Assembly (NCBI RefSeq): GCF_025060895.1 | Contig: NZ_JANZKV010000285.1 | Location: forward strand, 1-42,743 | Source of the DNA: Stieleria sedimenti | GTDB taxonomy: Bacteria; Planctomycetota; Planctomycetia; Pirellulales; Pirellulaceae | Direction of reading: 5' to 3' | Length of the DNA stretch: 42,743 nucleotides | Part shown: piece after piece, positions 7,341 to 15,479 of the stretch | Numbering within the stretch: the first letter of the stretch is position 1 | How the letters are laid out: the number at the start of each line of letters is the position of its first letter | The notes under the pieces: generated by a model | What the model was told of the DNA's origin: nothing | The model's database searches: none | The model's input: only the letters and a program-made list of their open reading frames with translations | Translations under genes and position numbers: made by a program

Positions 7341-8855
7341 ATGATGTCGCTCGACTCCCCTCCAGCCCGCCGCGCGTCGTCGCCCGAACCGGTTGACGGC
7401 GACGCGACGGGATCGTTGCTCACCACCGCAACCGAGCCGACGCGACAAAAACGCTGGATGTTGCGGATCATTCTGCTCCTCTCCTTGCTGGGCATTCTGA
7501 TCGGTGGAACGGTTGTCTTGCCGGGGCTGCCCCTCACGCCGGTCGACGGCCCGCACTTGACCCACACCGTCTCGCGCAGCGACTTGGTCGTCTCGGTCAC
7601 CGAGCAAGGCACGCTCGAAAGCAGCAACAACACGGAAATCAAATGCCAGATCCGGGGCTTCAGCACGATCATTTGGGTCGTCGAAGGCGGCACGGTCGTC
7701 CAGCCCGGTGACGAGCTGGTGCGTTTGGACACCAAACGCATCGAGGACGCGATCGGAAAACACACGACCGACGCGCACATGGCCCGAGCCACCTATGAGC
7801 GGACCAAGGCCGATGTGGCCAAGGCCGAAATCGCGATCGATGCGTATCTGGAAGGATCCTACAAGACGCAGCGCCAGGGGCTGCAGCAGCAATTAAAAAT
7901 CGCGCAGTCCAACTTGGAAACCGCGCAGAAAATGCTCGGCCACAGCGAAGACATGTTTCGACGCGGTTACGTCAGCGAGTTGGAAGTGGAGGGTAACCGG
8001 TTCACGGTCAAGCAGGCCGAGTTGGAATTGGGGGTTCGCGAAACCGCGGTCATGGTGCTCGATAAGTACACCAAGGAGATGCAACTGGAAACACTCCAAG
8101 GTCAACTCCGGGCGCAAAAATCCAAGTTGCTTGCCGACGAAGCCGGGTTGGCGATGGATGAAGGACGTCGCGACCGGGCGATCCGAGAGTTGGACGAATG
8201 CGTGATCACCGCCGGGCGAACGGGATTGGTGATTTACCCTCCCTCGGAACAATGGAAAGAGACACCGGACATCGCCGAAGGCAAGACGGTTCGCAAGGAT
8301 CAGGTGTTGTTGTTGATGCCCGATCTGACGCAAATGCAGGTCAAGGTGGCCATCCACGAATCGCTGATCGATCGCATTGAGAAAGGGTTGTCGGCGACGG
8401 TCAGTCTGCCCGAACTGACTGTCGAAGGAACCGTCAAATCGGTCGCCACCGTCGCCGCGCCCGCCGGGTGGTGGACGGGCAACGTCGTCAAGTACGACAC
8501 GATCGTTGACCTGCCGTCGGTGGCGGGGCTCAAGCCGGGCATGACGGCCGAAGTCGAAGTCATCATGGCAACGCACCAGGATGTGCTGACCGTTCCCGTT
8601 TCCTCGGTGGTCGAAACCGAAGACGAATCCCTGTGTTGGGTTCAGACTCCGACCGGATTCCAGCGTCGTGTCGTGATGCTAGGCGACAGCAATGAAGTGT
8701 TCATCATCGTCCTGTCGGGATTAAACGAAGGCGACGAGGTGGTGCTCAATCCGCTGCAATTCGTCGACGAAGCAGAGGGCGAGGCACGGCAAAGCTTTGA
8801 CGACAAGGAGCCCGGCGAAGACCGGATGCCCGTCCAAGGAGATCCGCATGTCTAA
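7341..8855 (+). CDS. HlyD/MacA-type periplasmic adaptor, first of two
   Basis: 504 residues. A cytoplasmic N-terminus of about 38 residues precedes one membrane segment (about 40-60), then a periplasmic adaptor. The adaptor has a beta-barrel/lipoyl strand starting L-T-H-T-V-S-R-S-D, a lipoyl half-motif around I-W-V-V-E-G-G-T-V-V-Q-P-G-D, a long alpha-helical coiled-coil hairpin (about 135-280), the second lipoyl half and a membrane-proximal domain containing G-L-K-P-G-M-T-A-E-V-E-V. This is the membrane-fusion protein that joins an inner-membrane transporter to a TolC-like duct. It is closely paralogous to the next gene along its whole length. ATG codons at 7341 and 7344 are both possible. 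Its end overlaps the next start by 8 bp, so the two are translated together. Confidence 0.88.
   Translation: MMSLDSPPARRASSPEPVDGDATGSLLTTATEPTRQKRWMLRIILLLSLLGILIGGTVVLPGLPLTPVDGPHLTHTVSRSDLVVSVTEQGTLESSNNTEIKCQIRGFSTIIWVVEGGTVVQPGDELVRLDTKRIEDAIGKHTTDAHMARATYERTKADVAKAEIAIDAYLEGSYKTQRQGLQQQLKIAQSNLETAQKMLGHSEDMFRRGYVSELEVEGNRFTVKQAELELGVRETAVMVLDKYTKEMQLETLQGQLRAQKSKLLADEAGLAMDEGRRDRAIRELDECVITAGRTGLVIYPPSEQWKETPDIAEGKTVRKDQVLLLMPDLTQMQVKVAIHESLIDRIEKGLSATVSLPELTVEGTVKSVATVAAPAGWWTGNVVKYDTIVDLPSVAGLKPGMTAEVEVIMATHQDVLTVPVSSVVETEDESLCWVQTPTGFQRRVVMLGDSNEVFIIVLSGLNEGDEVVLNPLQFVDEAEGEARQSFDDKEPGEDRMPVQGDPHV
8836..8841 (+). promoter_or_regulatory. Shine-Dalgarno site that fixes the second adaptor start
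   Basis: AAGGAG lies six bases before the ATG at 8848, inside the 3' end of the preceding gene. It supports 8848 rather than the upstream TTG at 8797 as the start. Confidence 0.8.
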
Positions 8856-10218
8856 GTGGATCACACGCGGCATCTTTACCGTGCTGTTTCTTGCGATTCT
8901 CGGCACCGCCGGCAGCCTGATGATCTCGGCGTCATCGACCCAAGACAGCGGCCCCAAGCTGACACACACCGTGTCCCGCGGGGACATGCAGGTCACGGTG
9001 ACCGAACAAGGCGTTCTGGAAAGTTCCGAAAACACCGAAATCAAATGCAAAGTCCGCGGCCAAAACACGGTCATTTGGGTGATCGAAAACGGCACGCAAG
9101 TCAAACAGGGCGACGTGCTGGTGCGGTTGGACACGCTGGAGATCGAAGACGCCATCAACGAACGGACCAAGTACGCCCACTGGTCCCAGAGCGGTGCCGA
9201 ATACTCCAAAGCCGAGGTGGCCCGCGCGACTCTCGCGATCAACGAGTATCTCGAAGGACGCTATGTTTCGGAGTTGTTGACGCTTGAGAAAGACCTGGCC
9301 GTCGCGGAGTCCAATCTGCGGACGGCGAAGAACATGTTGGCGCACTCCAAACGCATGTCCGAACGAGGCTACGTGAGCGAATTGGATGTCGAACAAAAAG
9401 AATTCTCATTGACCCAAGCGGAGTTGAACTTAAACGCCACGAAGACACGCATCGAAGTGTTGAAAACGTATACCAAACAGATGGAACTGGAAACGCTCAA
9501 CGGCAATTTGAAATCGATCAAGGCGACACACGCGGCCAACGTCGAACGTGCCGTCCTGGATGCCAACCGACGCGATCAAGCACTCGAAGAATTCGAGCAC
9601 TGCGTCGTCAAAGCGGAGAAAGATGGTCTGGTGATCTATCCCTCGGCGGCCGCTTGGAAAAATTCTCCTGACATCGCCGAAGGCGCAACGGTGCACAAAG
9701 ACCAAGTCCTGATGCTGATGCCCAACTTGTCCAAGATGCAAGTCAAAATCGGCATCCATGAATCTGTCGTCGACCGCATCGAGCCCGGCATGCACGCCAC
9801 GGTGAGTTTGCCCGAACTGGCGATGGACGCAACCGTTTATTCGATCGCTTCGGTGGCGCAGCCGACGGGTTGGTGGACCGGCAACATCGTCAAGTATGAC
9901 TGCATCATCCAGTTGCCATCGATCGAAGGGCTGAAGCCGGGCATGAGTGCGGAAGTCGAAGTCGTGATGGCGGACTACCAAGACGTGCTGACCGTCCCCG
10001 TCTCGGCCGTTCTCGAGACCGAAACCGAAACACTGTGCTGGGTGATGGTCAACGGCGAACCGCAGCGCCGCGAGATCACGCTCGGCGACAGCAACGATGT
10101 CTTCATCATCGTCCAAGGCGGACTCCGCGAAGGCGAGGAAGTCGTGCTCAATCCGTTGTCGTTTGTCGACCAGGCTCAACAGGCCGCACTCCGCACGATC
10201 GACGAGACGAAGCCATGA
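8848..10218 (+). CDS. HlyD/MacA-type periplasmic adaptor, second of two
   Basis: 456 residues: one membrane segment directly at the N-terminus (about 6-27), then the same adaptor plan as the preceding gene. Matching landmarks are L-T-H-T-V-S-R-G-D, T-E-Q-G-V-L-E-S-S-E-N-T-E-I-K-C, a lipoyl half with Q-G-D-V-L-V-R-L-D, the coiled-coil hairpin, G-W-W-T-G-N-I-V-K-Y-D and G-L-K-P-G-M-S-A-E-V-E-V. It lacks the long cytoplasmic tail of its paralogue. The two adaptors most likely arose by tandem duplication and may form mixed rings on one transporter. Its stop codon overlaps the ATG of the permease gene (ATGA), so adaptor and permease are translationally coupled. Confidence 0.9.
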   Translation: MSKWITRGIFTVLFLAILGTAGSLMISASSTQDSGPKLTHTVSRGDMQVTVTEQGVLESSENTEIKCKVRGQNTVIWVIENGTQVKQGDVLVRLDTLEIEDAINERTKYAHWSQSGAEYSKAEVARATLAINEYLEGRYVSELLTLEKDLAVAESNLRTAKNMLAHSKRMSERGYVSELDVEQKEFSLTQAELNLNATKTRIEVLKTYTKQMELETLNGNLKSIKATHAANVERAVLDANRRDQALEEFEHCVVKAEKDGLVIYPSAAAWKNSPDIAEGATVHKDQVLMLMPNLSKMQVKIGIHESVVDRIEPGMHATVSLPELAMDATVYSIASVAQPTGWWTGNIVKYDCIIQLPSIEGLKPGMSAEVEVVMADYQDVLTVPVSAVLETETETLCWVMVNGEPQRREITLGDSNDVFIIVQGGLREGEEVVLNPLSFVDQAQQAALRTIDETKP

Positions 10219-11525
10219 ATGCCCTGTTGCGCACGATCACGACCGGCGTCAAAAGTCTGCTGCTGCAGAAAATGCGCGCCGCCTTGGCGGCGCTGGGGAT
10301 CTTCATCGGAACCACCACGGTGATCTGGTTGGTCGCGATGGGCGAAGGGGTCAGCCATCGCGCCCAAGAGCAAATCCTGGAACTGGGTGCCAAGAACATC
10401 ATCGTCCGATCGGTCGAACCGAATTCTTCTCAAGACAACGCGAACAGCCGGGTCAAGAAATTTGGCCTGCTGAGAAAAGACCACGAGCGAATCGTCGCCA
10501 CCATTCCAGGGATCCGTGACGCGATTCCGATGCGCGAAACCAGAATGGAACTGCGGGTGGAAAACCGTTCGGCCGACAGCAAACTGGTCGGCTGCAGCGA
10601 AGAACACCTGCAGATGAACCAACTGGAAATCGCCAGGGGACGGTGGCTGACCCCGCGTGATCGCGGCAAGAAAGTCGTCGTGCTGGCCGACCAGACCGCG
10701 ACGCGTTTGTTTCGGCACCAAAACCCGCTGGGCAAATCGATTTGGGTCGGCAGCGAGTTTTACATCGTGATCGGCCAAACCAAACCGCGGACGGCCTCGG
10801 CGGCAATCGGCGGAAGCTTGGATGCCCGCGACTACAACTTGGACGCCTACATCCCGCTGCAGACGTTTCGCGACCGCATCGGCGATCGGGTCTTGACCCG
10901 CAGCTCGGGACAACAGTTTACCGGTGAGATCGTCGAGCTGAGTCAGATCACGGTCAGCGTCGATGATGTCGACAACGTGGACGAAACGGCGGCGATCATC
11001 GAATCGCTGCTCAAGAAGTTTCACAAGACCGAAGACTACGCGGTGGTCGTCCCCAAAGAGTTGCTGGCCCAAGCCGCACGGACCCGCGCGATGTTCAATA
11101 TCCTGTTGGTGATCATCGCCGGAATCTCGCTGCTGGTCGGCGGCATCGGGATCATGAATATCATGTTGGCCACGGTGACCGAGCGGACACGCGAGATCGG
11201 AATTCGGCGCGCGATCGGCGCCAAACGCCGGGACATCATTCAACAATTCTTGACCGAGACATTGGTGCTGACCGGTACCGGCGGATTGTTGGGCGTCTTG
11301 TGCGGGCTGATGTGCGGCCCGCTGTTTCGCGGCATTCGCGCCGCGGTGACCGCGATTTCTCCCGATGCCTTGCCGCCGATCATTTATACGCTCGAACCAA
11401 GGATCGCCCCCTGGTCGATCGGATTATCGTTGTTCATCTCGCTGGGAACAGGTCTGATTTTTGGGCTCTATCCCGCCCGCCGAGCCGCCATGATGAACCC
11501 GATCGAAGCGTTGCGACACGAGTGA
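10215..11525 (+). CDS. MacB-type ABC transporter permease, no fused ATPase
   Basis: 436 residues. One membrane segment near the N-terminus (after L-L-L-Q-K-M-R-A-A-L-A-A-L-G-I-F), a large periplasmic core domain (about 50-280), then three C-terminal membrane segments of the FtsX fold. The first of these carries the MacB hallmark V-G-G-I-G-I-M-N-I-M-L followed by T-E-R-T-R-E-I-G-I-R-R-A-I-G-A. It ends with Y-P-A-R-R-A-A and N-P-I-E-A-L-R. MacB-type permeases work as mechanotransmitters driven by a cytoplasmic ATPase; here none is fused or adjacent. The nearest ATPase gene (14694) sits with its own permease. The start is the ATG at 10215, which overlaps the adaptor stop; an open frame upstream (from 10035) lies wholly inside the adaptor gene. 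Confidence 0.9.
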   Translation: MNALLRTITTGVKSLLLQKMRAALAALGIFIGTTTVIWLVAMGEGVSHRAQEQILELGAKNIIVRSVEPNSSQDNANSRVKKFGLLRKDHERIVATIPGIRDAIPMRETRMELRVENRSADSKLVGCSEEHLQMNQLEIARGRWLTPRDRGKKVVVLADQTATRLFRHQNPLGKSIWVGSEFYIVIGQTKPRTASAAIGGSLDARDYNLDAYIPLQTFRDRIGDRVLTRSSGQQFTGEIVELSQITVSVDDVDNVDETAAIIESLLKKFHKTEDYAVVVPKELLAQAARTRAMFNILLVIIAGISLLVGGIGIMNIMLATVTERTREIGIRRAIGAKRRDIIQQFLTETLVLTGTGGLLGVLCGLMCGPLFRGIRAAVTAISPDALPPIIYTLEPRIAPWSIGLSLFISLGTGLIFGLYPARRAAMMNPIEALRHE

Positions 11526-11688
11526 TGCTCGAGAACGAAGCCCAGCGTGATCGAGTCTGGAAGGAAGCCCTAAAATGCCGGGTGCAGCCAAACCATTCGC
11601 ACGAAACGTTCGCTTGAATCATCTCTCTTCCATTTTTTGACCAACCCCTTTGTTGACCAACTTTTTCTTGCACAACAGCGCACACGAG

Positions 11689-12858
11689 ATGACACCCATG
11701 CCCCCATTCATTCCGCCACTTCTCGCGACCTTACTTGTCACCACCACGACAACGCTCTCGTTCGCCGCGGATCTCGGCCCTTGGAAGAAGCACGTGGTCA
11801 CCGAGCAGGGGCATTGCAACACCGCGATCGCGATCGACGTCAGCGGCGACGGTTTGCTGGACGTGATCGCCAGTACCAACGGCAAGGTCAGTCTGTTCAT
11901 CGCGCCGGGATGGGAACAAGAAATCGTGCTTCATCGATTCGACGGTCGCGGCGCGTGCATTCACTCCGCTCCCATCGATGCCGACGGGGACGGTGACTTG
12001 GACTGGGCGGGCACGCTCGCCAACGCCCATCCGTTTTGGCTGGAAAACCCCGGCCCAGCGACGGCGACACGAGGTCCATGGACGGCCCGGCCGATCGACA
12101 ACGCGATCACCGGGATTCATTGTCTGCTTCGATCGGACATCGACAACGACGGTCGTGACGACTTGGTGATCAATAACTTTGAACCGGAAAAAGGACTCGC
12201 TGATTCGATGGCCTGGTTCAGTCGTCCCGAAAACCCCAAGACCGCAGCGTCATGGGTGCGGCATGTCTTTGCCGACGGTGACGCGCGCGGCGGCAGCCAT
12301 TACATGGGTGCCGGTGACATCGATGGCGACGGCTGGAAAGAAATCGCGGTCGGTGCGAAAGGCAAACCGTTCGCCGACGGCAATTGGTTTGCGTTTTGGA
12401 AGCACCCGGGCGGTAAACAGATCGATGCCCCTTGGGAGAAAACCGTGTTGGCCGAAAACCAAACCGCCGCGACCAACATTCTGCCGGCTGATGTCAACGG
12501 CGATGGCAAAGTCGATTGGGTGGCGTCACGCGGACACGGAGTGGGCGTGCTGTGGTTTGAGAATCCCGGCTGGAAGATTCACGACATCGATACCGAGATC
12601 GAGTTTCCGCACAGTCTGACGGTCGCGGATTTCGATCAAGACGGCGACGCGGACGTCGCGACCTGCGGCTACGGCAGCGAGCGCGTGATGTGGTATGAAA
12701 ACGACGGACTCGGAAATTTTGCCCAGCACACCGTCGACACCGGCCAGCAGAGTTACGACCTGCGATCGGTCGACATGGACGGCGATGGCGACGATGATCT
12801 GCTCAACGCCGGACGCGGCAGCAACAACGTGGTTTGGTACGAGAACCCGCTGAAGTGA
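11689..12858 (+). CDS. exported FG-GAP/VCBS beta-propeller protein
   Basis: 389 residues. A signal peptide (hydrophobic run with L-L-A-T-L-L-V-T, cleavage after S-F-A-A) is followed by seven FG-GAP/VCBS repeats. Each has a calcium-binding D-x-D/N-x-D-G loop, for example D-V-S-G-D-G, D-A-D-G-D-G, D-I-D-N-D-G, D-I-D-G-D-G, D-V-N-G-D-G, D-F-D-Q-D-G and D-M-D-G-D-G. Several blades end in W-x-E-N-P/D. Seven repeats fit a complete seven-bladed propeller like the integrin alpha-chain head. Such proteins are common in planctomycetes and probably bind ligands outside the membrane; no catalytic domain is attached. The start is ATG 11689; ATG 11698 is nearly as good. An in-frame TTG at 11650 would lengthen the N-terminus and is less likely. 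Confidence 0.85.
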   Translation: MTPMPPFIPPLLATLLVTTTTTLSFAADLGPWKKHVVTEQGHCNTAIAIDVSGDGLLDVIASTNGKVSLFIAPGWEQEIVLHRFDGRGACIHSAPIDADGDGDLDWAGTLANAHPFWLENPGPATATRGPWTARPIDNAITGIHCLLRSDIDNDGRDDLVINNFEPEKGLADSMAWFSRPENPKTAASWVRHVFADGDARGGSHYMGAGDIDGDGWKEIAVGAKGKPFADGNWFAFWKHPGGKQIDAPWEKTVLAENQTAATNILPADVNGDGKVDWVASRGHGVGVLWFENPGWKIHDIDTEIEFPHSLTVADFDQDGDADVATCGYGSERVMWYENDGLGNFAQHTVDTGQQSYDLRSVDMDGDGDDDLLNAGRGSNNVVWYENPLK

Positions 12859-12885
12859 GACGGAGGTCGGCTGGGAGAATAGATT

Positions 12886-12963
12886 GGGTAAGAAAATTTC
12901 GGAGGTAAGAAAATGAAGAACCTGCCAAGCCCTAATCTTCTTACCTCCAAAATATTCTTACCC
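12886..12963. repeat. 78-bp bipartite hairpin between convergent genes (family C)
   Basis: Two nested inverted repeats: GGGTAAGAA (12886-12894) with TTCTTACCC (12955-12963), and GGAGGTAAGAA (12901-12911) with TTCTTACCTCC (12938-12948). The two left arms also resemble each other. The region is AT-rich compared with its surroundings and lies between the ends of the convergent FG-GAP and lipA genes. It could work as a two-way terminator, though neither side has a clean T-run, or be one of the mobile palindromic elements found in other gaps here. Confidence 0.75.
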
Positions 12964-12988
12964 ACCGAAGCCCTGCACCTGTTTGAAT

Positions 12989-13909
12989 CTAGACGTCCGT
13001 TTCGGCCATGTCACGGGCGTGATAGCTGCTGCGGACGAAGGGGCCGCTGGCGACCTTTTTGAATCCCATGCTCTTGGCGATCTCGCCCAGTTCTTCGAAC
13101 TCCTCCGGCGGCACGTAACGCACCACGGGTAGGTATTTTTCGCCGGGTTGCAAGTATTGACCGAGCGTCAAGAAGTCGACGTCATATTCGCGCAGATCGG
13201 CCAGGGCGTCTAACAGTTCGCCGCGTTCTTCGCCCAGTCCCAGCATCAAGCCGCTCTTGGTTTTGACATCGGCGTCGTATTCTTTGGCCTTCCGCATCAT
13301 GCCCAGCGTCCAGCGGTAATCGCTCTTGGGGCCACGCACGCGGCGGTACAGTCGCGGAACCGTTTCCATGTTGTGGTTGAACACGGTCGGCTTGGCTCGG
13401 ATGACGCGTTCCAAGGCGTCTTTGCAGGCGACGAAGTCCGGCGTCAGGACCTCGGTCGTCGCACCACATCGCTCGCGGACGGCGACGACGCAGCGATAAA
13501 AGTGGTCGGCTCCTCCGTCGGGGAGGTCATCCCGCGTGACGCTGGTGATGACGACATGTTTCAGCCCCAGACGGGCGGCGGCTTCGGCGACGCGATCGGG
13601 TTCGTCCGATTCGGGCAATTCCGGCGGACGTCCCCGGTGGACCGCACAAAATCCACACGGCCGCGTGCAGACGTTGCCGAGGATCATGAAGGTCGCGGTT
13701 TGTTGGCTGTAACACTCCATCCGGTTGGGGCATTTGGCGTTGTCGCAAACCGTTTCCAGCTTCAACTCTTCCAACAGCCCCTCGGTCAGATGGTTCGCGT
13801 TGCTCTTGGGGATGGGACGCTTGAGCCAACGGGGCAAGCGGCCGCTGCCGCTGAGTGCGGTCCCGGCGGGAATTTCAGGATCTGCGACGACGGGTAATCG
13901 AAAGGCCAT
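12989..13909 (-). CDS. lipA: lipoyl synthase
   Basis: 306 residues from the chosen start. This radical-SAM enzyme inserts two sulfurs into octanoyl groups on lipoyl domains of 2-oxoacid dehydrogenases and the glycine-cleavage H protein. Both iron-sulfur sites are visible: the auxiliary cluster motif C55-x4-C60-x5-C66 (C-D-N-A-K-C-P-N-R-M-E-C) and the radical-SAM motif C81-x3-C85-x2-C88. The conserved R-S-S-Y near the C-terminus, where Ser ligates the auxiliary cluster, is also present. Length is normal for LipA. The frame is open upstream to 14065, but that part would overlap smpB and has no family similarity, so the ATG at 13909 is preferred. No lipB is adjacent. It is divergent from smpB with about 116 bp between starts. 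Confidence 0.96.
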   Translation of the reverse strand: MAFRLPVVADPEIPAGTALSGSGRLPRWLKRPIPKSNANHLTEGLLEELKLETVCDNAKCPNRMECYSQQTATFMILGNVCTRPCGFCAVHRGRPPELPESDEPDRVAEAAARLGLKHVVITSVTRDDLPDGGADHFYRCVVAVRERCGATTEVLTPDFVACKDALERVIRAKPTVFNHNMETVPRLYRRVRGPKSDYRWTLGMMRKAKEYDADVKTKSGLMLGLGEERGELLDALADLREYDVDFLTLGQYLQPGEKYLPVVRYVPPEEFEELGEIAKSMGFKKVASGPFVRSSYHARDMAETDV

Positions 13910-14025
13910 GGACGGACGGGGGGAGAGACGCGTGGACGAAGTGAACCCTTTCGGGGCTGGTATTGTAGTGAGTCTGTCTGAAGGGCAATGGCTATCGTCT
14001 CGAGTCCGGATACAATCCCCCCACC

Positions 14026-14535
14026 ATGGCCAAGAAAAAATCAAAAAAGAAAGGCGGAGCGGCAAACAAGAAATCCGACTCGGGCTTCACGATGGTCTCG
14101 GAAAACCGCAAAGCCCGCCATCGCTACGAGATTTTGGACTCGATCGAGTGTGGATTGATGCTGATGGGCAGCGAAGTCAAATCGATGCGGGAGGGCAAAT
14201 TGTCGCTCGACGAAGCCCACATCCGCGTCAAAGATCGCGAACTGTGGCTGATCGGCGCGGACATCGCCCATTACAACAACGCCGGGATGTGGAACCACGA
14301 CCCGCGCCGCCCCCGGAAATTGCTGATCCACGCCCGCGAGTTCGACAAGTTTGCCGGCCGGGCCCACGAGCGGGGTCTGACGTTGATCCCGTTGCGCGTT
14401 TACTTCAACGATCGGGGCTTGGCCAAATGTGTGATGGGGCTGGTCAAGGGCAAGAAACTTCACGACAAACGAGAGACACTCAAAAAACGAGACTCCGACC
14501 GCGGGTTGCAGCGAGCGATGCGCGGACGGGGCTGA
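14026..14535 (+). CDS. smpB: SsrA (tmRNA)-binding protein SmpB
   Basis: 169 residues. SmpB binds tmRNA and enters stalled ribosomes to start trans-translation. Family landmarks are clear: N-R-K-A-R-H-R-Y-E-I near the start of the OB fold, G-S-E-V-K-S-M-R-E-G-K, a central H-Y-N-N-A-G-M-W-N-H-D-P-R-R-P-R-K-L-L, P-L-R-V-Y-F-N-D-R-G and the basic C-terminal tail K-G-K-K-L-H-D-K-R-E that reaches into the ribosomal decoding site. The first 15 residues are very Lys-rich. Start ATG 14026. The tmRNA gene itself is not in this window. It lies divergent from lipA and is followed by a palindromic repeat cluster. Confidence 0.97.
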   Translation: MAKKKSKKKGGAANKKSDSGFTMVSENRKARHRYEILDSIECGLMLMGSEVKSMREGKLSLDEAHIRVKDRELWLIGADIAHYNNAGMWNHDPRRPRKLLIHAREFDKFAGRAHERGLTLIPLRVYFNDRGLAKCVMGLVKGKKLHDKRETLKKRDSDRGLQRAMRGRG

Positions 14536-14537
14536 CC

Positions 14538-14656
14538 GTGGGGTAAGCTTCCAGCTTGACACCCTGGGAGAGGCTTTCAGCCTGACAATTCAGCTGCTGC
14601 ATGGCAAGCTGGAAGCTTACCCCACTGCTGCATGGCAAGCTGGAAGCTTACCCCAC
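14538..14656. repeat. family D repeats: inverted copy plus 31-bp tandem pair
   Basis: GTGGGGTAAGCTTCCAGCTTG (from 14538) is matched in inverse orientation at 14604-14625 and again at 14635-14656. The two inverse copies lie in a 31-bp tandem repeat (14595-14625 and 14626-14656), unit beginning TGCTGCATGGC. The same family appears beside dprA at 24621-24708. The left copy and either right copy can pair into a hairpin. Because each 31-bp unit contains an ATG, it creates a spurious upstream start for the ABC ATPase gene. Confidence 0.85.
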
Positions 14657-14693
14657 TGCTGCATCACTCGATCCTCCTGACACCGATCCGACC

Positions 14694-15398
14694 GTGACTG
14701 AACCAACCACTTCAAACACATCCGATGTGCTGAAGATCTCCGATGTGATCAAGACGTTTGACCAGCCCGGTGGTGGCAAGCTGACGGTGCTGGACATCCC
14801 TGATCTGACGATTCGTGCCGGCGAGCAAATGGCGCTGATCGGACAGAGCGGCGGCGGCAAGACCACGCTGTTGCATCTCATCGCCGGATTGCTGACGCCC
14901 GATTCGGGCAGCATTCGCGTTGCCGGCATCGAGTTGACCAAGCTGTCCGAACAGGGCCGTGATCGATGTCGGGCCGCGACCGTCGGCTATGTCTTCCAGA
15001 CCTTCAATTTGTTGCCCGCCTTCTCCGCGATCGAAAACATTCAGTTGGGAATGGCGTTCGGCAACCGTGCGATCGACACCCATCGCGCCTACGATTTGTT
15101 AGGCAAAGTCGGCTTGGCCGATCGAGCGACCTACCGCCCGAATCAACTCTCCGTCGGCCAGCAACAGCGGGTGGCGATTGCACGGGCGTTGGCCGGGAAA
15201 CCGAAGTTGTTGTTGGCCGACGAACCGACCGCCAACGTCGATCCGGCCAGCAGCGACACGGTGTTGGACTTGATCATCGGTTCCTGTCGTGATGAGAACA
15301 TCGCGTTGATGATGGTCACGCACTCGATGGAGGTGACCAAGCGGTTTGAACGAGTGGAACACTTGGACAAGCTCAACCGCATTTTTGAAACGATCTAA
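14694..15398 (+). CDS. ABC transporter ATP-binding protein (LolD/MacB type)
   Basis: 234 residues from the GTG at 14694. All ATPase motifs are present: Walker A G-Q-S-G-G-G-K-T (50-57), Q-loop in Y-V-F-Q-T-F-N, signature L-S-V-G-Q-Q-Q-R (152-159), Walker B L-L-L-A-D-E-P-T with catalytic E177, and H-loop T-H-S. The signature has Val in place of the usual first Gly. The subfamily is the LolD/FtsE/MacB-like group that pairs with FtsX-type permeases, which fits the permease gene starting 81 bp downstream. An in-frame ATG exists at 14601, but the extra 31 residues would be translated intergenic repeat, so GTG 14694 (before T-E-P-T-T-S-N) is preferred; the exact start remains uncertain. It might also energise the ATPase-less permease at 10215. 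Confidence 0.88.
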   Translation: MTEPTTSNTSDVLKISDVIKTFDQPGGGKLTVLDIPDLTIRAGEQMALIGQSGGGKTTLLHLIAGLLTPDSGSIRVAGIELTKLSEQGRDRCRAATVGYVFQTFNLLPAFSAIENIQLGMAFGNRAIDTHRAYDLLGKVGLADRATYRPNQLSVGQQQRVAIARALAGKPKLLLADEPTANVDPASSDTVLDLIIGSCRDENIALMMVTHSMEVTKRFERVEHLDKLNRIFETI

Positions 15399-15479
15399 TT
15401 GCTGCCGCTGAATGACCCACCTCCATCGCTCAGCTGATCCATCCGAATCACACTTTGCCATTCCCCATAGAACTTGACC

